43,675 nt of DNA from Clostridia bacterium. GTDB taxonomy: Bacteria > Bacillota > Clostridia > Peptostreptococcales > Acidaminobacteraceae. The position numbers and the translations under genes are program-made. The notes under the pieces were generated by a model that was given only the letters and a program-made list of their open reading frames with translations, was not told the origin of the DNA and did no database searches. Below are positions 1-8,009 of the stretch, in pieces. The stretch is from assembly GCA_018399635.1 (NCBI GenBank), contig JAGYOH010000018.1:1-43675 (forward strand), given 5' to 3'. The first letter of the stretch is position 1; every line of letters starts with the position of its first letter.

Positions 1-83
1 GCTTTTCATGTATAAGACAGATATTGCGAATTACCGCATTGAACCTCTCACGACTGAAGTCGCGAGTGTTCTGGCAACTGGCA

Positions 84-271
84 TAAAAAGCAGCCCTCAG
101 GGAACTTGTGAAGATTGAAATGGTCCGACAGTCGGATGGAAACTATCGTCTGGATTGTGCGGTAACCGCTACTCAGAAGAAGCTGCTCAAGGCCTTCGGC
201 ATGACGGAGCTGAACATTCGTCAACAGGCGATTGGGATTAATGAGAGACTGAAGGTGATCAATCAAATGTA
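84..271 (+). pseudogene. C-terminal remnant of a DDE transposase (possibly IS1634-like)
   Basis: An open stretch after a stop at 84 reads as a plausible protein C-terminus with the segment QKKLLKAFGM, followed by a stop at 269-271. The pattern of a short beta strand with a polar residue ending in TQKKLLKAFG is familiar from the tails of IS1634/IS4-type DDE transposases. The upstream part is out of frame and cut by the window edge, so this is a fragment. I have no alignment; the family assignment rests on motif memory only. Confidence 0.35.
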
Positions 272-283
272 GGGGGTAGAAAA

Positions 284-502
284 ATGTCCAGGCGAAGCGT
301 ATCAATCGATGACAAAATAGCCCGACAGAAAGAGGCTGTGGCGAAAGCCAGGGACAAGTACGAGGCTGCATTAGAGGATCTGAAGACTCTGATGGATAAG
401 AAGCGGGATATGGAAGGAAAGGAACTGATAAACAGTGAGAAAAGCCTTGATGAAATCCTGGCTTTTATGAATGGAGAAATCGAAGATCAGGAGTGGACAT
501 GA
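284..502 (+). CDS. Small coiled-coil protein of conjugative-element type
   Basis: The product is 72 residues, highly charged and predicted to be almost wholly helical, with a heptad-like KARDKYEAALEDLKTLMDKK region (residues about 21-40) suggesting a coiled coil. Start ATG follows AGGGGG at 272-277. Small proteins with this start (MSRxxxxIxxKI) and a C-terminal DEILAFMNGE segment are common beside mobilisation genes in clostridial integrative elements. Function is unknown. It is flanked by transposase and element debris, so it may be an orphan survivor of a decayed element. The next frame (about 506-630) encodes RQIKDTGEWLKQYLQIP, perhaps the start of a former partner gene, but it is not intact. 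Confidence 0.5.
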   Translation: MSRRSVSIDDKIARQKEAVAKARDKYEAALEDLKTLMDKKRDMEGKELINSEKSLDEILAFMNGEIEDQEWT

Positions 503-799
503 CACTAGAGAGTTGATTTTCTCAGGAAACGCCAAATCAAAGACACAGGGGAATGGCTCAAGCAGTACTTGCAAATCCCAGCGCCGTATATGAGGCTGCA
601 CGAGCCAGGATCCAGAAAGATGGACTAAAGCAATTAGAGAGTGGTCACTTGAAGAGAGGGTCTGGCTCAACCCAGAAAAAGATTAGATTTTGGTCCAATC
701 TATTAATGAATCCATATCATGATGGGTCAGTTGTAACTACAGGTTTTATGACATCTTGCTCGACAATCACCGGGTGGGGAATTACGCTTGTTTGTTAAA
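503..799. other. Gap without a supported gene
   Basis: A 40-residue frame at about 506-630 on the plus strand and an 81-residue frame starting at 553 are both open, but neither has a convincing ribosome binding site or a recognisable domain. The stretch is best read as element debris before the Fic promoter. Confidence 0.5.
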
Positions 800-877
800 T
801 TCAATATAGGTAATATTACTGAATAATTTACCTATATTGAATTGACATAGGTAAATTATGGAGATATAATACCTATG
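800..877 (+). promoter_or_regulatory. Consensus sigma-A promoter with four-half-site operator for the fic gene
   Basis: The -35 box TTGACA lies at 842-847 and the -10 box TATAAT at 865-870, with exactly 17 bases between them. Around it are four copies of a TAGGTA half-site. A perfect 14-base inverted repeat (arms 800-813 and 828-841, arm TTCAATATAGGTAA) sits just upstream. A second inverted pair, ATAGGTA at 847-853 and TACCTAT at 870-876, overlaps the -35/-10 region. This arrangement is what an autorepressor operator looks like. The likely binder is the winged-helix tail of the Fic protein just downstream (inference). Confidence 0.75.
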
Positions 878-894
878 TATTGGAGGTGTATGTA

Positions 895-1965
895 ATGAAT
901 GGGCAAAAACTACCTATGCTGCCACCGAATGGTGAATTGGAAACAAAAGCAGTGCTTAAGCAGCTGGCAAGAGCCAATCGTGCATTGGCTGAACTGAAAG
1001 GTTATGCAGATACAATACCGAATAAGTACATCTTGATAAATGCGGTCATGATTAATGAAGCCAAGGACAGCTCTGAAATTGAGAATATTATTACAACTCA
1101 TGATGACCTTTATAAAGCGATGAGTGATGCCAGCGGAGCAAGTCCTGCTGCAAAGGAAGTTGTCAGTTACAGGACTGCTTTATGGCAAGGGTATGAGCTG
1201 GTTAAGGCCCGTGAAACGCTAACAACCAATATGATTATTGAGATTCAAGAGACGATTGAAAAGAATCGTGCAGGAATAAGAAAGTTGCCTGGTACTGTAC
1301 TCCGAAATGAAAGAACTGGTGAAACTGTTTATACACCTCCTGCAGGAGAAGCTGAAATTAGAGAACTTCTAAGTAATCTCGAAATATACATCAATGAAGA
1401 CCATCATGATATTGACGCATTGATAAAGCTGGCAGTCATCCACTACCAATTCGAAAGCATTCATCCCTTTTATGATGGCAATGGAAGGACAGGCAGAATT
1501 ATAAATGTGCTTTACTTGGTATTAAAGGAATTGCTTGATAGCCCTATTCTTTATCTGAGCAGATATATAATCAGGAACAAGTCAGCCTATTACAGGCTTC
1601 TTCAGGAAGTCCGAACGCATCAAAATTGGGAAGAATGGATTGTCTATATTCTCACAGGTATTGAAGAAACAGCAGAAGAGACATTGAGATTAGTAAAAAG
1701 AATTAATCTAGAAGTTGAAACCATGTGTGCAGAGATTAAGGAAAAATTACCGAAAATTTATTCAAAAGAATTAATTGATTTGCTGTTTTACGAATTTTAT
1801 ACAAAAACTGTCTATATTGAAAAAGGTTTGGCAGTAACAAGAAAGACGGCGGTCAATTACCTGACATCTCTAGAAGAAGAGGGCTTCCTTACCTCTGAAA
1901 AGATTGGTAAGGAGCGGATTTATCAAAACAAAAGACTGTACGATTTGGTTAAATACGGGCAATGA
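895..1965 (+). CDS. Fic-domain protein with N-terminal inhibitory helix and C-terminal winged helix
   Basis: Fic enzymes usually transfer AMP from ATP to a hydroxyl side chain of a target protein. The core motif is intact: HPFYDGNGRTGR starts at about residue 190 and fits HxFx(D/E)GNGRxxR. An inhibitory motif of the form SxxxEN is present at residues 59-64 (SSEIEN), so this is the type whose own N-terminal helix blocks the ATP site. The last 60 residues (VTRKTAVNYLTSLEEEGFL region) look like a winged helix. The start is ATG 895, seven bases after GGAGGT at 882-887; a TTG at 880 in the same frame overlaps that site and is less likely. No toxin or antitoxin partner gene is next to it. It is the only intact gene in the debris zone. 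The target protein is unknown. Confidence 0.9.
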   Translation: MNGQKLPMLPPNGELETKAVLKQLARANRALAELKGYADTIPNKYILINAVMINEAKDSSEIENIITTHDDLYKAMSDASGASPAAKEVVSYRTALWQGYELVKARETLTTNMIIEIQETIEKNRAGIRKLPGTVLRNERTGETVYTPPAGEAEIRELLSNLEIYINEDHHDIDALIKLAVIHYQFESIHPFYDGNGRTGRIINVLYLVLKELLDSPILYLSRYIIRNKSAYYRLLQEVRTHQNWEEWIVYILTGIEETAEETLRLVKRINLEVETMCAEIKEKLPKIYSKELIDLLFYEFYTKTVYIEKGLAVTRKTAVNYLTSLEEEGFLTSEKIGKERIYQNKRLYDLVKYGQ

Positions 1966-1978
1966 GAGTTGGTTTGGG

Positions 1979-2474
1979 GTGTTTGAAGTCAAGCAAGACG
2001 GGATGATTGTCAACAAAGCGGCCTGCATGGTCATCGGTATCGATATGGATGGGCAAAAGGACCTTCTGGGCATGTGGATTGGCGAGAATGAAACCTCAAA
2101 GTTCTGGCTGGTGGTTCTCAATGAACTGAAAAACCGGGGGGGTGGAAGACATCCTGATTATCAGTGTGGATAATCTGAAAGTTTCAGCGAGGCCATATCC
2201 GCTTGCTATCCCCAGGCAGAAATCCAAAAATGCATCGTCCATCAGATAAGAAACAGTGTTCGATACGTCAAGTTCAAGGATCTGCTCAAAGTGACGGCTG
2301 ATCTGAAACCCATTTAAGAAGCGCCCAGTGAGGATGCCGCTTTGGAAGCACTCGATGAATTTGAGACCATCTGGGGAAGCAAATATCCTCTTATCGCGAG
2401 TTCCTGGCGGAACAATTGGGCGGAGCTGGCCACTTTCTTCAAATACCCGCAGCAAATCCGTATTATTATATCCT
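1979..2474 (+). pseudogene. IS256-family (mutator-type) transposase fragment, frameshifted
   Basis: The frame opens with VIGIDMDGQKDLLGMWIGEN, the classic catalytic-core segment of IS256 transposases, and continues through FWLVVLNELKNRG. An extra G in a seven-G run near 2136-2142 shifts the frame; VEDILIISVDNL then continues in the next frame, the original frame returns at 2183, and the helper segment IQKCIVHQIRNSVRYVKF follows. A TAA interrupts at about 2317. The match ends with WRNNWAELATFFKYP near 2455. Both the N-terminus and the C-terminus are missing. No terminal inverted repeats were found, so this is a dead internal fragment. Confidence 0.85.
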
Positions 2475-2700
2475 TAACAACCCCAAAAAAAACACGCTTT
2501 TTATGGGTATACCCATAAAAAATCGGGACTTTGTGAATATACCGGTGCAGCAGAGTCCCTGGTCCGGTGTGGTTAGAGCCAGCATTCAGGTTGCAAGAAC
2601 CACTGGCTTTTATGCCGCGAAAGCCACTTTATATGGGGTGATACTCTTTGGTATGATGTTGGAGGCGACAGCCAATAATTGAGTATTGTTTGCGCCTGCT

Positions 2701-2895
2701 TTAAGGAATCCGCAGGGTATAGGAGACCCATGTCAACTGGACCGTGGGATAAATGCAATCATGAGAATTAAAACGCTCAATTGTATCAAGTTCAACAAGT
2801 AGTCCTTGTAGCGTCCATTTTTCAAACAGTCCCGCATCCTGCATCTTCTTTTTCTCGTTTGAAGGGTGAATAAGTGCAACAAACTCAAACCTATG
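2701..2895 (-). pseudogene. C-terminal remnant of a DDE (IS4/IS1634-like) transposase
   Basis: The minus strand reads FEFVALIHPSNEKKKMQDAGL and then FEKWTLQGLLVELDTIE, ending in TAA at 2701-2703. The succession FVALI, KKKMQ, GLF, LL-ELD-IE is typical of the C-terminus of clostridial DDE transposases of the IS4/IS1634 groups. There is no upstream catalytic region and the end looks fused to unrelated sequence. Assignment is from motif memory. Confidence 0.5.
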
Positions 2896-3190
2896 TATAA
2901 GAATAGATGTTGTGTGGATGATACAATACTGGATCGGTTACATTAAGTTGCACTTGACGGATGAGGTGCTGTTTCCAAGGATTGGATGTCTTTGGATGGA
3001 GACAATTGATGGGTTCTGTTTGGCTATTTCAAAGAGTATTTCCGTCTCTTAAGAAGGTCCACCCGGATGGGGTGCGGGGTGAAACTTTCAATGGATGGAG
3101 AGGGTCAACTCCCCATCAACTGAGAATCCCCGGTATGGTCAATAGGAGTTTTGTCCCTTGTCTGCCGGCGATGTCTTAAAATATGCAGGA

Positions 3191-3225
3191 AAAAACCGCG
3201 AACACAACAAATGTCCGCGGTTTTT
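3191..3225. terminator. Bidirectional hairpin terminator
   Basis: A perfect 10-base inverted repeat (AAAAACCGCG at 3191-3200 and its complement at 3216-3225) encloses a 15-base loop. The A and T ends would give a U-tract in either direction. No intact gene precedes it. Confidence 0.6.
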
Positions 3226-3324
3226 CTTGTGATTCTCCCATAAGGACTAGAATCAGTGGCAATGATTTTCCTCTAAAGGGGCTATGGGGTCTTCATGTTA
3301 AAAATATATGATCAATGGCGTTGT

Positions 3325-3350
3325 GATGCCCGGGCGGGCATCGGTTTTTA
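3325..3350 (+). terminator. Compact GC-rich hairpin terminator
   Basis: GATGCCCG at 3325-3332 pairs with CGGGCATC at 3335-3342 around a two-base centre and is followed by GGTTTTT. It looks like an intrinsic terminator for a plus-strand transcript whose gene is no longer recognisable. Confidence 0.5.
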
Positions 3351-3615
3351 CGGCAATCCATCAGGTCGAACCGAAAAATTCAAGTGTCACGGCTCAAGGG
3401 GGAATCCATGGAATGCACAATCAGAACCTTTTTAGCCACCTTTAGAGGAAAATCAATTGAAAACCTCCATGATTCGAGACGTTCAAGAAGGTATGAACAT
3501 CCACCCGGTTGTTCTTTGCAGGCTTGCGGCAACCCTTGTCGATTACTGAGTCTGCCACCTTGTTCTGTAAAAACATCATACACGAGATTTGAATAAAGTC
3601 ACCTTGCATGTGCGA

Positions 3616-3688
3616 TTTGACAGTGACAAATTCTTTGACAGGATTCCTGTCAAAAACAATTGCAAGACAGATTAGACATTGATATAAT
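3616..3688 (+). promoter_or_regulatory. Promoter and TTTGACAG palindrome upstream of the HTH regulator
   Basis: TATAAT at 3683-3688 is preceded at 17 bases by TTGCAA (3660-3665). Upstream, TTTGACAGGA at 3634-3643 and its complement at 3645-3654 form a palindrome around one central base, and a third TTTGACAG copy sits at 3616-3623. The repeated half-site and its place next to the promoter suggest an operator, possibly for the HTH protein encoded at 3706 (inference). Confidence 0.55.
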
Positions 3689-3705
3689 CAGATAGAGGTG
3701 TAAAT

Positions 3706-5211
3706 ATGAAGGATTATGAAAAACTGGATTTTCTCATGAATGTCACGAAGACCTCAAACAGTGCGCTTTCCATGAGCATCAATCTGGACTCCTCCCATAT
3801 CAGTCGACTCAGAAGAGGAGAAAGACACCTGGTTCGCGATGCGGAGTACATGAGGAAAATGGCCGCCTATTTTTTGAGTCAGTGCCATGAGGAGATTCAA
3901 AAGACCACCCTGGCCGAGGTGATCCAGGTACCCAGGGAGATTCTCGATGATCCTCAAAGAGGGGAAAAGGCCCTTCATGACTGGATGGTCAGGGACAGAA
4001 AAAACGATTCGGTCTCTGTGGCGCAATTCTTGAAGAAATTTGAAGGGTTTCACAGTCCTCAGGAGCAGATCGGACCAGCGAGAAGCAACGGGGAAGCAGG
4101 ACCGGAAATCTCGGTTTACCAGGGTTATGAGGGAAAACGTGAAGCGGTTCGCAGACTTTTGTCCATGGTCTTGAAGGAGTCCAGACCCCAGGAGCTCCTG
4201 CTTTTCAGTGACGAGTCCATGGACTGGCTTGCCTTGGACTTCGCCTTTCAAAAGCAGTGGATGGGCTTCCTGTCCGAGGTCATCACAAGAGGCAACCGCA
4301 TCAAGATCATCCATACCGTGAGCAGGAACCTTGACGAAATGCTTGAAGCCCTGTCTCACTGGATGCCCCTCTACCTGACAGGCGCCATCGAACCCTTTTA
4401 TTATCCGAGAAAAAGGGACGGCATCTTCAAGCGGACCCTCTTCATCGCCCCTCGCACGGCGGCTATTTCAGCCAGTTCTTTGGATGTCATGGCCCCTGAG
4501 GCTGTCAGTGTCCTGATGAAAGAGAAAAAAGCCGTCGCCGGAATGGTCAAGGAATTCGAGGCTTATCTCGCCCTGTGCCGGCCCTTGATGAGGATACTGA
4601 CAAAAGAAGATCGAATCTCCTATACTGAGATGCTGATGGCCTTCGAGGGTGAAGTGGAGAACACCATGATCAAGGGTCATGGTCTGTCCCTGTGGCATTT
4701 GCCGGAACACCTGATCAGGACTCGTTCAGAGGAATCGGATGTTCTGAATCAGGAGGAACTTCTGACTCTATCAAGGCAAAGAAAAGAAAACTATCTGAAG
4801 AATCTCGAAACCAGGCAGGTGCGGGAAATTATTCATTTAGAGGATATCGACAAGGTCAGAGAGGGCGGGGTTCCCCTGGGCTATGACGGCATCCTGGAGT
4901 TCATCCCCGGGACCTACCGTCCCGAGGAATACCGGCAGCATCTGAAAACCGTGGTTCATCTGTTGAAAACTCATGAGAATTATCAGGTTGTCCTGACTGA
5001 CCAGGTTGAAAATATGGAGTACCGGATCCTTGTGAAGGAGAACCTGGGGGTCATCGTGGAAAAAATCACGCCGCCCCAGGTGGCCTTCGTCATCAAGGAA
5101 GGCAATATGATTGCCGCCTTCTGGGATTATTTGAATCTCATCCACAGGGAGCATGACCAAAGCAAGGCCGAAGTCATTTCGCTTCTTGAGGCCTTTATGG
5201 AAGAAATTTGA
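3706..5211 (+). CDS. Large HTH (Cro/CI-like) regulator with an uncharacterised sensor-like body
   Basis: The 501-residue product starts with a likely helix-turn-helix at about residues 20-45 (SINLDSSHISRLRRGERH), similar in layout to XRE/CI-type repressors. The remaining 400 residues have no domain I can name; they contain an alpha/beta block (LLLFSDESMDWLALDF, NRIKIIHTVSRNLDEML) and no membrane segment. Start ATG 3706 follows GAGGTG at 3695-3700. The gene sits 82 bases ahead of a lipoprotein, with no terminator between them, so it may govern or sense the envelope genes downstream. The assignment as regulator is fair; the ligand is unknown. Confidence 0.7.
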   Translation: MKDYEKLDFLMNVTKTSNSALSMSINLDSSHISRLRRGERHLVRDAEYMRKMAAYFLSQCHEEIQKTTLAEVIQVPREILDDPQRGEKALHDWMVRDRKNDSVSVAQFLKKFEGFHSPQEQIGPARSNGEAGPEISVYQGYEGKREAVRRLLSMVLKESRPQELLLFSDESMDWLALDFAFQKQWMGFLSEVITRGNRIKIIHTVSRNLDEMLEALSHWMPLYLTGAIEPFYYPRKRDGIFKRTLFIAPRTAAISASSLDVMAPEAVSVLMKEKKAVAGMVKEFEAYLALCRPLMRILTKEDRISYTEMLMAFEGEVENTMIKGHGLSLWHLPEHLIRTRSEESDVLNQEELLTLSRQRKENYLKNLETRQVREIIHLEDIDKVREGGVPLGYDGILEFIPGTYRPEEYRQHLKTVVHLLKTHENYQVVLTDQVENMEYRILVKENLGVIVEKITPPQVAFVIKEGNMIAAFWDYLNLIHREHDQSKAEVISLLEAFMEEI

Positions 5212-5293
5212 TGGTGGGTTTTGTCAAGCAGCCGTGGTCCGTCAGTGAAAAAGAACATCTAAAAAAATGCAGGTAAAATCAGGAGGGATCGTG

Positions 5294-7396
5294 ATGGGTC
5301 GATTATTAAGACTGGTTGTGGTGGGAACAGTTGTACTGGGAGCTTTGATGATTCTGGGCTGTGCCAGGGAGGAAGAACCCTTGCCTTCAGAAACGCCGGT
5401 TCCGGCTTCTGAAACGGCTCCTTCAGAGGGGAATCTCGAGGACGCCGGCCCTGGGGCCGCCCTCGATCTGCCTTCAGGTGCCCTGGAGGAGGGACTTGAA
5501 GCGGTCCTCGAGGAGATTTCAGTGCTTGAGTATCCGACAATGACCCAGGAGGGATTTGAAATCATCGGCAATCCGGTTTCAGTGAAGGTGGCGGGTCACG
5601 AAACCGTCATGCTTTCAGAAAAGGGCTTCATCGATATTCCGATTTCGCCTGAGGTTCTGAAAACCCTCAAAAATCCTGACGATTTGTATGCCGGCTATTA
5701 CGACGGCGACAAATGGGAATACTTCCTGCCGGAGGCAGTCGATCTGGAGAAGGGCTCCCTTCGTATCGGGACCTATCACTTCAGTTTTTTTGGAGCCGGA
5801 AAACTCTCCGAGGAAAAGCAGATTGAAAGATTCGCCAACCAGATGGCGGTCCAGTCCTGGGCACAAAAAACGGATGAGGAGACCATGGTCCAGGCCCTGG
5901 AGTCCTATTTCAAGGAGGCCTTCAACGGGATGGGAATCAGCGGTGAATCGGCCCAGGGCAAGCTGATTCGAAGCATCGTCAAGGAAAATGACATCGGCGC
6001 CCTGGTGGTGAGTGCGGAGGCCGGAAACGCCATCGACTTTCAAGCCAAGATATCAGAAATGGCGGGCAAGGCCGTCCTGGATCATTATTCCCTGGATTCA
6101 GGTTTTCTTGGCAAGGCCATGAATACCACCACCACCGCGTCAAAGGCCCTGGCCTATCTTCTGGAAAATGACTATGAAGGGGCCCAGAAGGAAATCGCCA
6201 ACGGCATCATGGACCATTTCCCTGCCGGAAAGGCCATGAAAGCGGCGGTGGAGGCGGTGGATGCCGGCATCAACAGTTGGAAGACCTATGAGATCGAGTC
6301 CGCCTATGAGGCCTTCAAAAACGGGGCTGCCAAGGAAAGGGGTTATGATGTGACCCCGGGGAATTTTGAGGAACTTCTGGTTCAAATGAAGGGGGTCATC
6401 ACCCGGATCCACACCGAAGCGATTCGGGATTATGCCAATGCCCGGGGAATCTCAAGGGACCAGCTCAGCGAGGCTGACATCACCCTGATCAAAAGCCGGG
6501 CTGAAATCAAGTTGAAAAGCCAGTTCGAAGCCAGAAGGGCCGCCGAGGCAGAAATTGCCAGGACGGTGCCGGAGCACCTGAGACTCATAGAAGCCTTTAA
6601 AAAGGGCGGACTTCTGGATCGGACAAAATTTGGATTCAATGGTGATCAAACGCTAGAGGACCGTTTGAGACAGCTTTATACCATCAAGAACGCTCTGGGT
6701 GAGTTGATGGATGAAAAGAATCTCCTGCCGGAGGAATGGGTCAGGCTCATGGGCATCTGGCTCACCGACAGAACTCCGGGAAGGCAAAAGGTTCACGAGG
6801 CCATCAAGGAATATCAAAATCTGCCGGCGGTGACACAGAAGAATCCTGAGGGGGTCTACCAATGGGTGAGGGTGGGGGAATTCACCAATGACTGGGAGTC
6901 CCAGCTGAATCAAAGAAATGAGGGTGCCTCCTGGATGAGTACCATTTCCGACGGCGGGACCAGCGCCACCTTCGTCACCACCCTGGTGGTGGATCCGGGA
7001 GATTCCTGGGCCAAACAGGGAATGTCCCAGTCCGGCAGGGTCGAGTGGAGCCCGCCGCCTGAGGTGATCATCCCCGGCGAGTCCTTTTCCCTGCAGCTCA
7101 CCGCCAGCCATCTGTCCAGAAGTCACGACAATATGGCGGGCATCGGCAGCGTCATCGCCCAGATGGCGATTCTCGATGAAAAGAACCATATCCTAGGAGC
7201 GACTCCCTTGAAGACGGAAGAGGGCAGGAGCCTTTTCGCCGCCACCTCCTCCAATGGTTACGCTGACCAGACCGGAGAGGTTTTCGGAGTCCTGGGTGCC
7301 GGTGGCCAGTACAACCGCATGGGGATACAGATCTCCGCTTCCAATGGCGGTGTGGCGATCCAGAGGGTCTATGTGTATGAATATCAGCCCCGGTAG
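5294..7396 (+). CDS. Large secreted lipoprotein of unknown function
   Basis: The start is ATG 5294, seven bases after AGGAGG at 5281-5286, rather than the upstream in-frame ATG at 5267. The 700-residue product begins with MGRLLRLVVVGTVVLGALMI and a lipobox LMILGC, so the mature protein would be lipid-anchored at the outer face of the membrane. An acidic, Pro/Ser/Glu-rich linker follows, then a small beta domain (residues about 60-165), a long helical middle (about 170-520) and a beta-rich C-terminal domain. I do not recognise a family. LemA and DUF2207 genes follow, which suggests a shared envelope role. Confidence 0.8.
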   Translation: MGRLLRLVVVGTVVLGALMILGCAREEEPLPSETPVPASETAPSEGNLEDAGPGAALDLPSGALEEGLEAVLEEISVLEYPTMTQEGFEIIGNPVSVKVAGHETVMLSEKGFIDIPISPEVLKTLKNPDDLYAGYYDGDKWEYFLPEAVDLEKGSLRIGTYHFSFFGAGKLSEEKQIERFANQMAVQSWAQKTDEETMVQALESYFKEAFNGMGISGESAQGKLIRSIVKENDIGALVVSAEAGNAIDFQAKISEMAGKAVLDHYSLDSGFLGKAMNTTTTASKALAYLLENDYEGAQKEIANGIMDHFPAGKAMKAAVEAVDAGINSWKTYEIESAYEAFKNGAAKERGYDVTPGNFEELLVQMKGVITRIHTEAIRDYANARGISRDQLSEADITLIKSRAEIKLKSQFEARRAAEAEIARTVPEHLRLIEAFKKGGLLDRTKFGFNGDQTLEDRLRQLYTIKNALGELMDEKNLLPEEWVRLMGIWLTDRTPGRQKVHEAIKEYQNLPAVTQKNPEGVYQWVRVGEFTNDWESQLNQRNEGASWMSTISDGGTSATFVTTLVVDPGDSWAKQGMSQSGRVEWSPPPEVIIPGESFSLQLTASHLSRSHDNMAGIGSVIAQMAILDEKNHILGATPLKTEEGRSLFAATSSNGYADQTGEVFGVLGAGGQYNRMGIQISASNGGVAIQRVYVYEYQPR

Positions 7397-7450
7397 AGAT
7401 GGCAAAGAACCGGGGGCTGGGTTATAATCAAGGAAAAGGGGGAATCGTGA

Positions 7451-7999
7451 ATGTTCTTGTACATTGTTCTGGGAATCGTCGCCGTGGCAGGTCTTTTTCT
7501 CATGGTGGACTACAACAGCTTCATCAAACTCAGAAATATCGTGGAGGAGGCCTTTTCCACCATGGATGTTTTCATGAAAAAAAGGGTGGATCTCATCCCG
7601 AATCTGGTGGAGACCGTCAAGGGTTATGCCAGACATGAGTCGGAAACCCTGGAGAAGGTCATCGAGGCCAGGAATCTCGCCATGAGATCCCAGACCATCA
7701 GTGAAAAGCAGGCCGGGGAGAATCAACTGACCGGGACCTTGAAATCCCTGTTCGCCCTGAGCGAAAGCTATCCCGAGTTGAAGGCGGATTCCCAGTTTCT
7801 CGACCTTCAGCAGCAACTGCAAAGAGTGGAGGAGGATATCGCCAATGCCAGGAAATACTACAATGCCGTGGTCAAGTCCTTCAATACCAAGGTGGAGTCC
7901 TTTCCCTCCAATTTTGTCGCAAGGCTTTTCGGATTCAGACGAAAAGAATTCTTCACCATCGCCGAGGCGGAGCGGGCCAACGTGGAGGTCAAATTTTAG
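7451..7999 (+). CDS. lemA: LemA family membrane protein
   Basis: A single N-terminal membrane helix (residues about 2-18) is followed by DYNSFIKLRNIVEEAFSTMD and KKRVDLIPNLVETVKGYA, the hallmark LemA core, and by helical segments ending VARLFGFRRKEFFTI. Length 182 residues is normal for the family. The start ATG 7451 lies after AAGGGGG at 7436-7442. A possible TATAAT at 7423-7428 could give it its own promoter. LemA proteins are membrane proteins with an extended helical bundle whose biochemical role is unsettled; they are very often encoded next to DUF2207 proteins, as here. Confidence 0.93.
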   Translation: MFLYIVLGIVAVAGLFLMVDYNSFIKLRNIVEEAFSTMDVFMKKRVDLIPNLVETVKGYARHESETLEKVIEARNLAMRSQTISEKQAGENQLTGTLKSLFALSESYPELKADSQFLDLQQQLQRVEEDIANARKYYNAVVKSFNTKVESFPSNFVARLFGFRRKEFFTIAEAERANVEVKF

Positions 8000-8009
8000 G
8001 AGGGGTGCC

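Larger units (their letters stand above)
2906..3615. other. Long gap holding only hairpins
   Basis: No frame in this stretch has a ribosome binding site together with recognisable protein content. Two hairpins with T-tracts, described separately, suggest that lost transcription units once ended here. Confidence 0.5.

Noticed and set aside
2416-2682. 88-residue open frame after the IS256 fragment
   Set aside because: It joins the tail of the transposase remnant in a wrong frame to unrelated sequence; no ribosome binding site.
2961-3179. 72-residue open frame
   Set aside because: Trp- and Arg-rich without family likeness or start signal; regarded as chance.
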